A DNA stretch of 40,950 nt from JBPBQZ01 sp050955105 (GTDB lineage Bacteria; Pseudomonadota; Gammaproteobacteria; Burkholderiales; Burkholderiaceae), in NCBI GenBank assembly GCA_050955105.1, contig JBPBQZ010000140.1:1-40950 (forward strand), read 5' to 3'. Made by a program: the position numbers and the translations under genes. Shown piece after piece: positions 16,016 to 24,512 of the stretch. Positions within the stretch are counted from its first letter, which is position 1. Each line of letters starts with the position of its first letter. A model generated the notes under the pieces. The model saw nothing but the letters and a program-made list of their open reading frames with translations, was not told where the DNA came from and searched no databases.

Positions 16016-16140
16016 GCTACCCGCCCTGAACGCGTGGTGGTGCACCGGGGTGGCCGCGTGACAGAGCGTGCGCGGGATCGGCAATTTCGGCAGGAAGGAA
16101 CGCGGTGGTCGAACCGCGCGCAGCAGCTTGCCGTAGACAA

Positions 16141-17139
16141 CTATGCCGCGGCGCAAGCCTTGATCAGTTCCGGCAGGAATTCCTGCCAGTCCGCGACCAC
16201 GCCGATTTCCGCCGACTTGAAAATATCCGCATCGGCATCTTTATTGATCGCCGCGATGCGCGTGTGCGGATCGATGCCAGCCAAATGTTGCAAGGTGCCC
16301 GAAATACCCACCGCCAGATAGATTGCCGGGCTGACATATTTGCCCGATTGCCCAATCTGCCGCGATACGGGTGCCCAGCCGGCGTCGACCGCCGGCAGGC
16401 TGCTGCCAAGCGCCCCGCCCAAGGCATCGGCCAGTCGCTGCAGCAATTGAAAGCCCGCTTCGCCGCCCATGCCGCGGCCGCCGCTGACTACCAGGCGCGC
16501 GCCCTCGACATTGGCGGCGCGTTCGCCGGTGGCGGTCAGCACAACGTCGTAGCGGGCCGCGAGCGGCATTGTGTCAGTCAGGCGATGTAAAGCCGGCGTG
16601 CTGGCACCGGTCGAGGCTGGCGCCGTGGGAGCGTCGTGCTCGCCGGCTCGAACTACCGCGAAATACGGGCCTTGCCCGCAGGCCAGGTCGGTCGCGAGGC
16701 GGCCGCCGAAGGCCTGTTTGCGAGCATGCAGTTGCTCCGCTTGCAGCACCAAGTCTTCGCAGCGCCCGAGTGCCGTGCCGCCTAGCCGGCACGCCAGACG
16801 CGCCGCGATTTCTTCGCAGGCGGCGTCGGGCCGTACCACGAAAATGCTGTCGTCCGACCAGGGGATGGCGTGCTCGAGCAATGTATGCGCGAGCATCTGC
16901 GTGTACTGCTGCGGTTGGAGTGGTTGAGCGCTATCGACCGCTGAGATAGTCCAGACCGATGCAAAATCTTCGGTCAGCGGTGGTGGCGTCGCGCTGTCGT
17001 GAGAGTCGGCAACGGCGGCGACTATGGCATGGGCGCGACCGCCTAGACTGCGGGCGATGGCCCTGGCCGCCGCAATCGGTGCGTTGACCGAGGCGGGATC
17101 TTTGGAATCCGGGAAAACGAGAGCGTAGATATCGCGCAT
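16141..17139 (-). CDS. etfA: Electron transfer flavoprotein alpha subunit (FixB/EtfA)
   Basis: This is the 332-residue alpha subunit of an electron transfer flavoprotein, which with the beta subunit carries electrons from flavoprotein dehydrogenases to the quinone pool via ETF-QO. The C-terminal FAD domain is diagnostic: VVSGGRGMGG (about 217-226), RQIGQSGKYVSPAIY (260-274), GISGTLQHLAGI (278-289) and INKDADADIF (298-307). The N-terminal domain is divergent and carries few recognisable motifs, as in ETFs of specialised pathways. It lies 57 bp after etfB. The pair is next to a FAD_binding_2 flavoprotein, not an acyl-CoA dehydrogenase, which suggests a dedicated electron acceptor. Confidence 0.93.
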   Translation of the reverse strand: MRDIYALVFPDSKDPASVNAPIAAARAIARSLGGRAHAIVAAVADSHDSATPPPLTEDFASVWTISAVDSAQPLQPQQYTQMLAHTLLEHAIPWSDDSIFVVRPDAACEEIAARLACRLGGTALGRCEDLVLQAEQLHARKQAFGGRLATDLACGQGPYFAVVRAGEHDAPTAPASTGASTPALHRLTDTMPLAARYDVVLTATGERAANVEGARLVVSGGRGMGGEAGFQLLQRLADALGGALGSSLPAVDAGWAPVSRQIGQSGKYVSPAIYLAVGISGTLQHLAGIDPHTRIAAINKDADADIFKSAEIGVVADWQEFLPELIKACAAA

Positions 17140-17196
17140 TGCGTCGGAAGATCGAACTGCCTGTAGGGGACTAGTGGTAGGAGACGCGGAGTGCCT

Positions 17197-17991
17197 TTAA
17201 ATTTGCTTCGCGGCGCCGGCTTTCAAATAGGCCGCGAGTTCGCTTGCCTGCTCTGACAACGCTCCGCTCAACACCCGGCAAGGACCACTGCCGCGCGACT
17301 TCTGCTCGGCGAGCTGCGCGGCAGCCAGCGCAACGGTTGGCGCACCGTCATATGCTGCCGACGGCACGGCAAACTTCTGTTGCTTGGCGTGCACGACGTT
17401 CTTGAACAAGGGATGACGCAGCCGGTTGCCCTTGTGATTGGAAACGCTTGCCAGTGCCGGGCCCGGCAAGGTAATCGACTCATCCATGTCGCCTTGGGCG
17501 CGCTGGAACACCAGGCTATCTTGATTTGCGGTTACGTTCAGCGCCAGGCTGACGAAGGGCAGGTTCAGCGATTCGGCGAGATACGGCGCGATCATCCCAT
17601 CATCCGCATCGCCGAATTCGCGGCCGATCAGCGTCACATCGAAGCGCGTGGGCAAATCGTTCAGCGCGGCGCGCAGATGTCGTGCGACGGCTGACTGGTC
17701 CCAGCGATCGGCCGCTGGCAGCGCCAATCCCGCGAGGCTGTCGGGTCGGAATGCCGCGACGGCGCGCATCAGCGACTCGTCATGCGCGCCGTGCGCAACC
17801 AGCACCGTCAATGTGGCGCCCTGATTGGCGGAGCGCATTTTGAGCGCGATTTCCAATGCGGCCTCGTCGAACGGACTGAGCTTGTAGCTCAGGCCTGGCG
17901 CATCCCAAATTTCACGCCAGGCACCGTCGGCGGGGCGCGGCAATGCGCGCTTCGAGTCGGCCACGCCGGCCAGCAGCACCAGGATATGCAT
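17197..17991 (-). CDS. etfB: Electron transfer flavoprotein beta subunit (FixA/EtfB), divergent
   Basis: This 264-residue protein is the ETF beta subunit. It starts MHILVLLAGVADSKRAL, with the typical N-terminal strand, then LSPFDEAALEIALKM near residues 38-52 (canonical NPFDExAlExALrLK). TLTVLVAHGAHDESLMRAVA and the DDGMIAPYLAESLNLPFVS segment, near the alpha-beta interface, follow. The canonical AMP-binding and recognition-loop motifs are weakly conserved, so the partner dehydrogenase is probably unusual. GGAGG lies upstream of the ATG and only 14 bp separate it from the flavoprotein 3 stop, so flavoprotein 3, etfB and etfA should be cotranscribed. Confidence 0.88.
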   Translation of the reverse strand: MHILVLLAGVADSKRALPRPADGAWREIWDAPGLSYKLSPFDEAALEIALKMRSANQGATLTVLVAHGAHDESLMRAVAAFRPDSLAGLALPAADRWDQSAVARHLRAALNDLPTRFDVTLIGREFGDADDGMIAPYLAESLNLPFVSLALNVTANQDSLVFQRAQGDMDESITLPGPALASVSNHKGNRLRHPLFKNVVHAKQQKFAVPSAAYDGAPTVALAAAQLAEQKSRGSGPCRVLSGALSEQASELAAYLKAGAAKQI

Positions 17992-18005
17992 GCGGGACCT
18001 CCGGC

Positions 18006-19439
18006 TCAGAGTACGGCGGCGGATGCCGCGCCTGCGGCGAGTGCCGCGGCGCGCGTGTCGGCGTCGGCGTCGCCGCTCGACGCCTGCGCCGTACGTGCCG
18101 CCAGACGGCCGAAAATGGTGGCCTTGCCAAGCGCGGACCCTGTCATATAGGCGCCCCCATGGAAGCCGCCGGCCACTTCACCGGCGGCATACAGCTTGTC
18201 GATCGGCGCGCCGAACACGTCGATGACCTGCATCCGCGCGTCGATGCGCAAGCCGCAGTAGGTGCCGAATACCGCTGCGGTCGAAGGATAGGCGTAGAAC
18301 GGCGCCTGCTCGATACGGCGCAGCGAACCATGGTTGTGCACCAGATGCTTGCGGCCGAAATCCTCGTCCTGGCCGGCATCCACTGCCTGGTTGTAGCGAT
18401 CGACGGTGGCTTGCAACTGCGCGTAGGGAATTTCGATCAGTTCGGCCAGTTCTTGCAGCGTATCTGTCTGCAGTAGTAGGCCGTCTTCCAGGCGCCGGTT
18501 GAAGTCCATGATGCGTACGCGATCGTCGCCACTCTCGAAAATCGGCTGATCGAAGATCTGGTAGCAGGTGTGATACGCCTCTTTCATGCAGGCATCGCCC
18601 AGCAGCTTGTATGAGATCGACTCATCCACAAAGCGTTTGCCCGCCTGGTTGACGGCGATGGCGCCCTTGTAAACCGCCTGGCAGCTATGGTGATTCAAGG
18701 TATCGACCGGATGTTTGCCGAAGGTGCCTTTGATGTAGCCCATATCGCGCACGTCGGCACCCAGCTTCCATGCCATGCGCAAGCCGTCGCCGACGTTGCC
18801 ATCGCCGCCGACGAAGACCGCGTTGTCATACAGGGGCGCCCATTGGTGCACCAGTTCCGCATTACGGCAGAAACCGCCGCTGGCCAGCAACACGCCTAAT
18901 TCGGCGTTGATTTCGATGCGCTCACCGTTCTGCTCGGCGATCAGGCCAGTCACCGGCGCGGTGGCGTCCCGCTGCAATAGACGTAGCGCGCGTGTCGACA
19001 TCAACACTTGCACGCGTCCGGTGGCTGCGCTCAATTGTTGCAGCAGTCGCACCGTATCAGCGGGATCGATGTTGTGCGCGCGCGGCACCGACTGGCCCGA
19101 GGATGCTTCGATGATCGGGCTGAAGCTTACGCCGTGATCGCGCAGCCATTCATAGGTATTGAGTTGATTGTCGACATAGGCGTCCACCAGCGACACATCG
19201 TTCTCGTGCTGGCCCACTTCGAGCAGATCGCGCTTGAGCAGTTCCTTGGAGTCGACCACGCCGTTGGCGGCCTGTAGATCGGTGCCGGCGAACGCCAGGC
19301 AGCCGCCGCTCATGGCCGACGAGCCGCCGGTTACCTCTTGTTTTTCCAACAGCACTACCTGGATGCCGGCTTCGGCGGCTTCGAGGGCCGCGGAGAAACC
19401 GGCCATGCCGCCGCCCACGATCAGCAGCTGCGTTTGCAT
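18006..19439 (-). CDS. FAD-dependent oxidoreductase, fumarate reductase flavoprotein-like (copy 3)
   Basis: This 477-residue protein belongs to the FAD_binding_2 family. The Rossmann motif IVGGGMAGFSAA is at residues 7-18, then LLEKQEVTGGSSAMSGG, VLLASGGFCRNAEL, GGDGNVGDGLRMAWKLGA, AIAVNQAGKRFVDESISY and the C-terminal KLYAAGEVAGGFHGGAY. That last motif is closer to fumarate/urocanate reductase-like oxidoreductases than to TcuA. There is no signal peptide or haem motif, so it is cytoplasmic and needs an electron partner; the ETF genes follow after 14 bp. The ATG at 19439 is preferred over an in-frame TTG three codons upstream. It heads the minus-strand unit, divergent from the Liv importer genes. 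Confidence 0.88.
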   Translation of the reverse strand: MQTQLLIVGGGMAGFSAALEAAEAGIQVVLLEKQEVTGGSSAMSGGCLAFAGTDLQAANGVVDSKELLKRDLLEVGQHENDVSLVDAYVDNQLNTYEWLRDHGVSFSPIIEASSGQSVPRAHNIDPADTVRLLQQLSAATGRVQVLMSTRALRLLQRDATAPVTGLIAEQNGERIEINAELGVLLASGGFCRNAELVHQWAPLYDNAVFVGGDGNVGDGLRMAWKLGADVRDMGYIKGTFGKHPVDTLNHHSCQAVYKGAIAVNQAGKRFVDESISYKLLGDACMKEAYHTCYQIFDQPIFESGDDRVRIMDFNRRLEDGLLLQTDTLQELAELIEIPYAQLQATVDRYNQAVDAGQDEDFGRKHLVHNHGSLRRIEQAPFYAYPSTAAVFGTYCGLRIDARMQVIDVFGAPIDKLYAAGEVAGGFHGGAYMTGSALGKATIFGRLAARTAQASSGDADADTRAAALAAGAASAAVL

Positions 19440-19863
19440 CGTTCTCAATTGAATGCCTCTTGTGATCTTGTGACGACTGTTCTATTGGATGGCGGATGGC
19501 GCACGCAACGCCTGCCGCGACTACCGCGCTGGTGCGCTGGTGCGGAGCAGCGGCCCCGGACGTCATGATTGCTGCGCTGCCGCGGCCTGTACAGGCAGCG
19601 AAACCGAAATGGCTTTTTGGTTTCGCTGAATTGCGGACGCCGCTTGTCCCAAAATATCGATGTCTTGAAAAAGCGCGGCGCGCCTGACTATTCGTTTCCT
19701 TCAAATAGTTCATTCGGTTCGCACGCGTGGTGCGAAGCGGCGCCGGCAGATAAAGTCCGTCCTAAGAAAAACCAAGAACGCGTGCCGCGTTGCCCGATCT
19801 CGTCCGAATACAGGATGCGTTCGCGGCCAGCGCCCCTCGTGGAGACAAGGGAGACGGATCTGC
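19440..19863. promoter_or_regulatory. Divergent control region between flavoprotein 3 and livH
   Basis: These 424 bp contain no convincing gene and must hold promoters for the two largest units of the island. The notable element is a long inverted repeat at 19596-19628: CAGCGAAACC and GGTTTCGCTG match perfectly over 10 bp, and the stem extends by GAAA/TTTT (one wobble) to a 5-base loop. It could be an operator, or a leader hairpin within a transcript. Confidence 0.45.
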
Positions 19864-20733
19864 ATGGATGTGACAACGCTTATTGGCCAGTCTTTGATCA
19901 ATGGCCTGGTCCTCGGGACGATGTACTTCCTGATGGCCATCGGTTTCACGATGGTATTCGGCATCATGCGCGTGGTGAACTTCGCGCACGGCGAGTTCTA
20001 CATGCTGGGCGGCTTCTGCGTGCTGTATTTTTTCGGCAACCTGCATTGGCCTTTCTTGCTTGCCTTGGCCGCCTCCGCCTGTGTCGTGGGCTTGTTTGGC
20101 GTGCTGATCGAACGCATCGTGTTCAGACCGTTCCGCAATGACGAACTGAGCGGCATGATCGCCGCCTTGGGCCTGGCAATCGTGTTGCAGAACACCGCAG
20201 CGCTGGTGTTCGGTGCGATGCCGCAGTCGCTTCCCGACGTGATCGCGGGCAGCGTCACCATCGGCCCTGTTACGGTGCCGGCTTCGCGCATCCTGGTGAT
20301 CGGGCTGTCGTTTGCCATTCTGGTGTTGCTGTGGCTGTTCATTCGCTTCAGCCGCACCGGCCGAGCGATGCGCGCGGTCGTACAGGACGGCACCGCCGCC
20401 GCGTTGCAGGGCATGCGACCCGAACGTATTTATCCGATTGCCTTCGGCATCGGCGTCGGGCTGGCCGCGCTGGCCGGCGGCATCATGGCGCCGGTGTTGA
20501 CGGTCGAGCCCTTCATGGGCGTGACACCCCTCCTCAAGGCCTTCGTCGTCGTCATCCTGGGTGGCTTGGGCAGCGTAATGGGCGCGGTGGTGGCCGGGCT
20601 TGCGCTGGGCATCTTCGAAAGCTTCGTCAGCAATTTCTACGGCGCGGCCGCGGCGGACCTGCTGCAGTTCGTCTTGGTGATCGGCATTCTTCTGGTGCGG
20701 CCGCAAGGTCTGCTCGGGGAGAAGGAAGCGTGA
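19864..20733 (+). CDS. livH: Branched-chain amino acid-type ABC transporter permease, LivH family
   Basis: This is a 289-residue inner-membrane permease of the HAAT (Liv) family. The N-terminal segment LINGLVLGTMYFLMAIG and the following MRVVNFAHGEFYMLGGF are the family signature; PFRNDELSGMIAALGLAI and the C-terminal VILGGLGSVMGAVVAGLALG are also typical. About eight membrane segments are visible. It is the first gene of a plus-strand unit livH-livM-livG-livF-livK followed by three enzyme genes. Liv-family importers handle amino acids but also amides, urea, aromatic acids and other carboxylates, so the gene symbol marks the family, not the substrate. Confidence 0.93.
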   Translation: MDVTTLIGQSLINGLVLGTMYFLMAIGFTMVFGIMRVVNFAHGEFYMLGGFCVLYFFGNLHWPFLLALAASACVVGLFGVLIERIVFRPFRNDELSGMIAALGLAIVLQNTAALVFGAMPQSLPDVIAGSVTIGPVTVPASRILVIGLSFAILVLLWLFIRFSRTGRAMRAVVQDGTAAALQGMRPERIYPIAFGIGVGLAALAGGIMAPVLTVEPFMGVTPLLKAFVVVILGGLGSVMGAVVAGLALGIFESFVSNFYGAAAADLLQFVLVIGILLVRPQGLLGEKEA

Positions 20734-20747
20734 AACAGGAACTCGAT

Positions 20748-21767
20748 ATGACGGCAGGCAGGTTCGATGTGACGACCGCCAGCGTGCCAAAGCGGCCGCA
20801 TGGCGCACTCAAGGCAAATTGGGGATGGCTGCTCGCACTGCTGCTGGCCGCGGTCTGGCCGCTGGTTTCGGGCGACGTGTTCTACATACATATGGGCGTG
20901 ATGGTGGCGATCACCGCAGTCGCCGTGGTCGGCCTGGTGATGATCTACCGAGTCGGTCAGCTGTCGTTCTGTCATGCGGCCTTCGTCGGCATCGGCGCCT
21001 ATGCTGGAGCGATCTTCTCGACGCGCTTCGGTCTGCCATTCCTGGCATCGATGGCGGTGGCGGTACTGGGCGTGGGCGTGGTGGCCGCGGCGCTCGGCTG
21101 GCTGATTCTGCGCACGCGCGGCGTCTATTTCGTGTTGATCACCTTCGCCTTTGGCCAAGTGTTGGGACTCATGTTCCTCGATCTCGAACCGATCACTGGC
21201 GGCGCGGTCGGGCTGTCGGGCATCCCGGCGCCGAGCTTCGCAGGCTTCGCCTTCGATACACCGTTTCGTTACTACTATCTGGCGTTGGCGGCGCTGGCCA
21301 TCACCGTACTGTTCGTGCGCCGTGTGTTGTCGTCGAACATCGGGCACGCTTTCGACGCTATCGCCAACAATATGAGATTGGCGGAATCGAGCGGCATCGC
21401 CACCTATGCGCATCAGGTTCTGGCGTTCGCGATCGGCAGTGGGCTGGCTGCGGCCAGTGGCGTGCTGTCGGCTCACTACACGCGCTTCGTGACGCCCGGC
21501 TCCTACGAAACGTCGTTCATGGTCAGCCTGATCGTGATGCTGGTACTGGGCGGTCGCACCTCGGTGGCGGGTGCCGTGGCCGGCGCGATCTTCCTCGTAC
21601 CGCTGGCGGAAATTCTGCGCGACACCAAGGAACTCGAAAACATCATCTATGGATTAGTGGTGTTGGGGGTGTTGCGCTTCATCCCAGGCGGCATCGTCAG
21701 TGTTCCCGCGCGCTTGAAATCGCTGCTTGTGTGGCGCAAACACACGCCCGAGAAGGAGGGCCTATGA
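20748..21767 (+). CDS. livM: Branched-chain amino acid-type ABC transporter permease, LivM family
   Basis: This is the second permease of the importer, 339 residues from ATG 20748 (AGGA seven bases upstream). A GTG at 20730, overlapping the livH stop as GTGA, is an alternative start. The family signature is seen in GQLSFCHAAFVGIGAYAGA and LILRTRGVYFVLITFAFGQ, then DAIANNMRLAESSGI and SLIVMLVLGGRTSVAGAVAG. It has about nine to ten hydrophobic segments. It overlaps livG by four bases (ATGA). Confidence 0.93.
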   Translation: MTAGRFDVTTASVPKRPHGALKANWGWLLALLLAAVWPLVSGDVFYIHMGVMVAITAVAVVGLVMIYRVGQLSFCHAAFVGIGAYAGAIFSTRFGLPFLASMAVAVLGVGVVAAALGWLILRTRGVYFVLITFAFGQVLGLMFLDLEPITGGAVGLSGIPAPSFAGFAFDTPFRYYYLALAALAITVLFVRRVLSSNIGHAFDAIANNMRLAESSGIATYAHQVLAFAIGSGLAAASGVLSAHYTRFVTPGSYETSFMVSLIVMLVLGGRTSVAGAVAGAIFLVPLAEILRDTKELENIIYGLVVLGVLRFIPGGIVSVPARLKSLLVWRKHTPEKEGL

Positions 21768-22543
21768 CGGCGCTGCTGGAAGTCGACGGCCTGTCGAAAT
21801 CGTTCCGCGGACTCAAGGCCTTATCGGCCTTGAGCATGCGCGTGGACGAAAACGAAATCGTCGGTCTGGTCGGTCCCAACGGCGCCGGCAAGACGACTGC
21901 CTTCAACGTGATGAGTGGCGTGCTGCCGCCAACCGCGGGTGAAGTCAAAGTGCGTGGTCGACGCATTAATGGGATGCCGGCGCACAAGGTGGTGGAGCTG
22001 GGCTTGGCGCGCACCTTCCAGGCAACCAATGTATTTCGCGACGCCACGGTACTCGAGAACGTCCGGCGCGGCTTGTTGGGCGGCCCGGGCATCAAGTTTT
22101 TTGCGACGCTTTTCAATACGCCGTCCTATCGCGCCGAATCGGCCCATATGCGGGAAAAGGCGTACGCGATTCTCGAACGCGTGGGCTTGCTCGATGCGGC
22201 GCACGTGCAGGCTGGTGCGCTGGCCTATGGGCATCAGCGCCTACTGGGCGTGGCGATTGCCCTGGCCACCGAACCGCGGGTGCTTTTACTGGACGAACCT
22301 GCCGCTGGCCTGAATCCGGCCGAGGCCGAAATGATGGGACGCATGATCACCCGTATCCATGACGAAATGAAGATTTCGATACTGCTGGTCGAGCACAACA
22401 TGCGCATGGTGATGGGCATCTGCAAGCGGCTGGTAGTTCTCAAGCATGGCGAGATGATCGCGCAGGGCACTCCCGAAGAGATTCGCGCCGATCCGCATGT
22501 CATCAGTGCCTATCTGGGAAGTGAAGACGATGACGCTGCTTAG
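21764..22543 (+). CDS. livG: ABC transporter ATP-binding protein, LivG family
   Basis: This is one of the two ATPases of the importer, 259 residues. Walker A is GPNGAGKTT (about residues 37-45) and Walker B LLLLDEPAAGLNP; the H-loop is in LLVEHNM. The signature motif is LAYGHQRLLGVA, as expected for LivG proteins, which have LAYGxQR where most ABC proteins have LSGGQ. The family-typical LARTFQ lies after Walker A. It overlaps livM by four bases and livF by 14, so the ATPases should be made in fixed ratio. Confidence 0.95.
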   Translation: MTALLEVDGLSKSFRGLKALSALSMRVDENEIVGLVGPNGAGKTTAFNVMSGVLPPTAGEVKVRGRRINGMPAHKVVELGLARTFQATNVFRDATVLENVRRGLLGGPGIKFFATLFNTPSYRAESAHMREKAYAILERVGLLDAAHVQAGALAYGHQRLLGVAIALATEPRVLLLDEPAAGLNPAEAEMMGRMITRIHDEMKISILLVEHNMRMVMGICKRLVVLKHGEMIAQGTPEEIRADPHVISAYLGSEDDDAA

Positions 22544-23240
22544 TATCGAGAAGATTCACGTCGCCTATGGCCCCGTGCAGGCAGTGCGCGACGTCAGCAT
22601 GGAAATCCATGCTGGTGAAGTGCTGGCGCTGGTAGGCAGCAATGGCGCGGGCAAGAGCACGATTCTCAAGGCGATTACGGGCCTGCAGCCGACCCTCAGT
22701 GGCCGGATCGTGCTGGACGGCACGCCTATCTCGAATCTCGGGCCGGCCGAGATTGTGAAACGCGGCATCGCCATGTCGCCTGAAGGCCGGCGCGTGTTCG
22801 CGCGCATGTCGGTGCACGAAAACCTGCAGGCGGGCGCGCATTTGCAACGCGACGGCGCAGGCAGCAAGCAGGTGCTCGAGAGCATTTACGCGCGCTTTCC
22901 ACGCTTGTTCGAACGCCGCGCGCAAATGGCCGGTTCGCTGTCCGGCGGCGAGCAGCAAATGCTGGCGATCGGCCGCGCATTGATGGCGCGCCCGCGCCTG
23001 CTGCTGCTCGACGAGCCGACGCTTGGTCTGGCGCCGATCATGGTGCGTGAGATCGCCAAGACCATTGCAAGCATCCGTCAGGAAGGCATGAGCATTCTGC
23101 TGGTGGAACAGAACGCCAATATGGCGTTGCGCTTGTGCGATCAGGCTCTGGTGATCGAGAACGGCAGCATCGTCATGTCGGGCACCGGGCCTTCGCTGTT
23201 GAAAGACGACCATATTCGAGGGTTCTACCTGGGACTGTAA
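22530..23240 (+). CDS. livF: ABC transporter ATP-binding protein, LivF family
   Basis: This is the second ATPase of the importer, 236 residues. Walker A is GSNGAGKST, the LivF-specific PEGRRVFARMSVHENL lies between, the signature is LSGGEQQML, Walker B is LLLLDEPTLGLAP, and the switch region is LLVEQNANMALRL. The ATG at 22530 lies inside the end of livG. After the stop there are 71 bp before the binding-protein gene, with its own strong ribosome site. Confidence 0.95.
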   Translation: MTLLSIEKIHVAYGPVQAVRDVSMEIHAGEVLALVGSNGAGKSTILKAITGLQPTLSGRIVLDGTPISNLGPAEIVKRGIAMSPEGRRVFARMSVHENLQAGAHLQRDGAGSKQVLESIYARFPRLFERRAQMAGSLSGGEQQMLAIGRALMARPRLLLLDEPTLGLAPIMVREIAKTIASIRQEGMSILLVEQNANMALRLCDQALVIENGSIVMSGTGPSLLKDDHIRGFYLGL

Positions 23241-23311
23241 ACCAAGCCCGCGTGGACCACGAGAGCGCTGCACGAGCCGTCCGCAGTACGGCAAAAATCA
23301 AAGGAGATGAG

Positions 23312-24484
23312 ATGAATTTGAAATTACTGGTGAGCAGTACGCTGATCGCTTCAGCGGTCTTGACGGGTACCGCGCGGGCCGACGACGTATTGAAGCTCGG
23401 TGCCATCGCGGTCTTGTCTGGCCCAGGACAACCATGGGGCCTGGCCTTGCAGCGTGCCATGCAGATGGCCGCGGACGACGTCAATGCCAAGGGCCTCGAG
23501 GTAGGGGGCAAGCGTTATCAGGTAAAGATCGTTGCCTATGATTCGAAGTATCGTCCCGACGATGCGATGGCCGCTGCCAACCGACTCGTGCTGCAAGACG
23601 GCGTGAAATTCATTCTCGGCCCGATCGGTTCATCGGAGGCCGTGGCTACCCAATCGGTGACCACAGCCAACAAGGCGATTACTTTCACCAACGGCTGGAG
23701 CCCTCGCGTGTTGAGCGCTTCCTTGCCTTACCAGTTCCGCATGACGGCCTCGACCGACGAATTTGAAGGGCCGCTGATTCGCTGGATCAGCCAGCGCCTG
23801 AAGTTGAAGAAGGTAGGCGGCTTGTTCCCGAACGACGAGTTGGGGCAACAAGCGTCGAAGGAAGTGGCCGCGACGTATAAGAAAGTTGGTACCGATACCG
23901 CAGTGGAGCTATTCGAACGCAATCGCGTCGACTTCGTGCCATTGCTGACGCGCTTGATGAACCAGGGTATAGAGGCCATCGACCTCGACGGCAACGCGCC
24001 GGCGACCGCCGGCCTGATCGTCAAGCAGGCGCGCGGCATCGGTTTCAAAGGACCTATCATCCGCAGCGGCGGTCCGGGCGAAGAGGAAATCGAGCAGACC
24101 GCGGGCATGGCGGCTGCCGCAGGCATCTATCTCTACTCGCCGGTCAACCCGGCGGACCCGAAGATTCGCGACTTCGCCGCGCGCTACAAGGCCAAGTATC
24201 ACGAAAACATGAACGGTTTCGCGCCAGCGTTCTATGACGCCGCGCACATCATGCTCGACTCGATCCATCGCGCCGGCACGGTGACCGACACCGATGCCGT
24301 ACTCAAAGCGGTGACACAGATCCACGACTTCCCCGGTATTCAAGGTCCGCTCAACTGGACTGGCAAAGCGGCGTACGGGCTCGATCGGCAGATTGCCTCC
24401 GACTTCTACGTGATGCAGTTGCAGAACGGCAAATCGGTGGCGGTCGCCAAGTGCAACTACACCTCTTGTACGGACCTCAAGTAA
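23312..24484 (+). CDS. Periplasmic ABC substrate-binding protein, LivK/Leu-Ile-Val family
   Basis: This is a 390-residue periplasmic binding protein of the importer. Residues 1-23 are a signal peptide (MNLKLLVSSTLIASAVLTG, cleavage after ARA). The mature protein shows the type I fold: LKLGAIAVLSGPGQPWG, the DDVNAKGLEVGGKRYQ helix-strand, ILGPIGSSEAVA and the GFAPAFYDAAHIML segment. Its C terminus has two cysteines (CNYTSC) that may form a disulphide. The start is set by AAGGAG at 23301-23306. This protein decides the transported compound; its pocket cannot be read from sequence alone. Placement with dehydrogenases rather than amino-acid enzymes argues against a plain amino-acid role. Confidence 0.92.
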   Translation: MNLKLLVSSTLIASAVLTGTARADDVLKLGAIAVLSGPGQPWGLALQRAMQMAADDVNAKGLEVGGKRYQVKIVAYDSKYRPDDAMAAANRLVLQDGVKFILGPIGSSEAVATQSVTTANKAITFTNGWSPRVLSASLPYQFRMTASTDEFEGPLIRWISQRLKLKKVGGLFPNDELGQQASKEVAATYKKVGTDTAVELFERNRVDFVPLLTRLMNQGIEAIDLDGNAPATAGLIVKQARGIGFKGPIIRSGGPGEEEIEQTAGMAAAAGIYLYSPVNPADPKIRDFAARYKAKYHENMNGFAPAFYDAAHIMLDSIHRAGTVTDTDAVLKAVTQIHDFPGIQGPLNWTGKAAYGLDRQIASDFYVMQLQNGKSVAVAKCNYTSCTDLK

Positions 24485-24512
24485 TGCCGAGGCGCGGCCT
24501 AGGGAGCAATCG

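Noticed and set aside
19762..20808. Minus-strand open frame of 348 codons
   Set aside because: It is antisense to livH and its leader; the peptide is rich in His, Gln and Arg with no domain.
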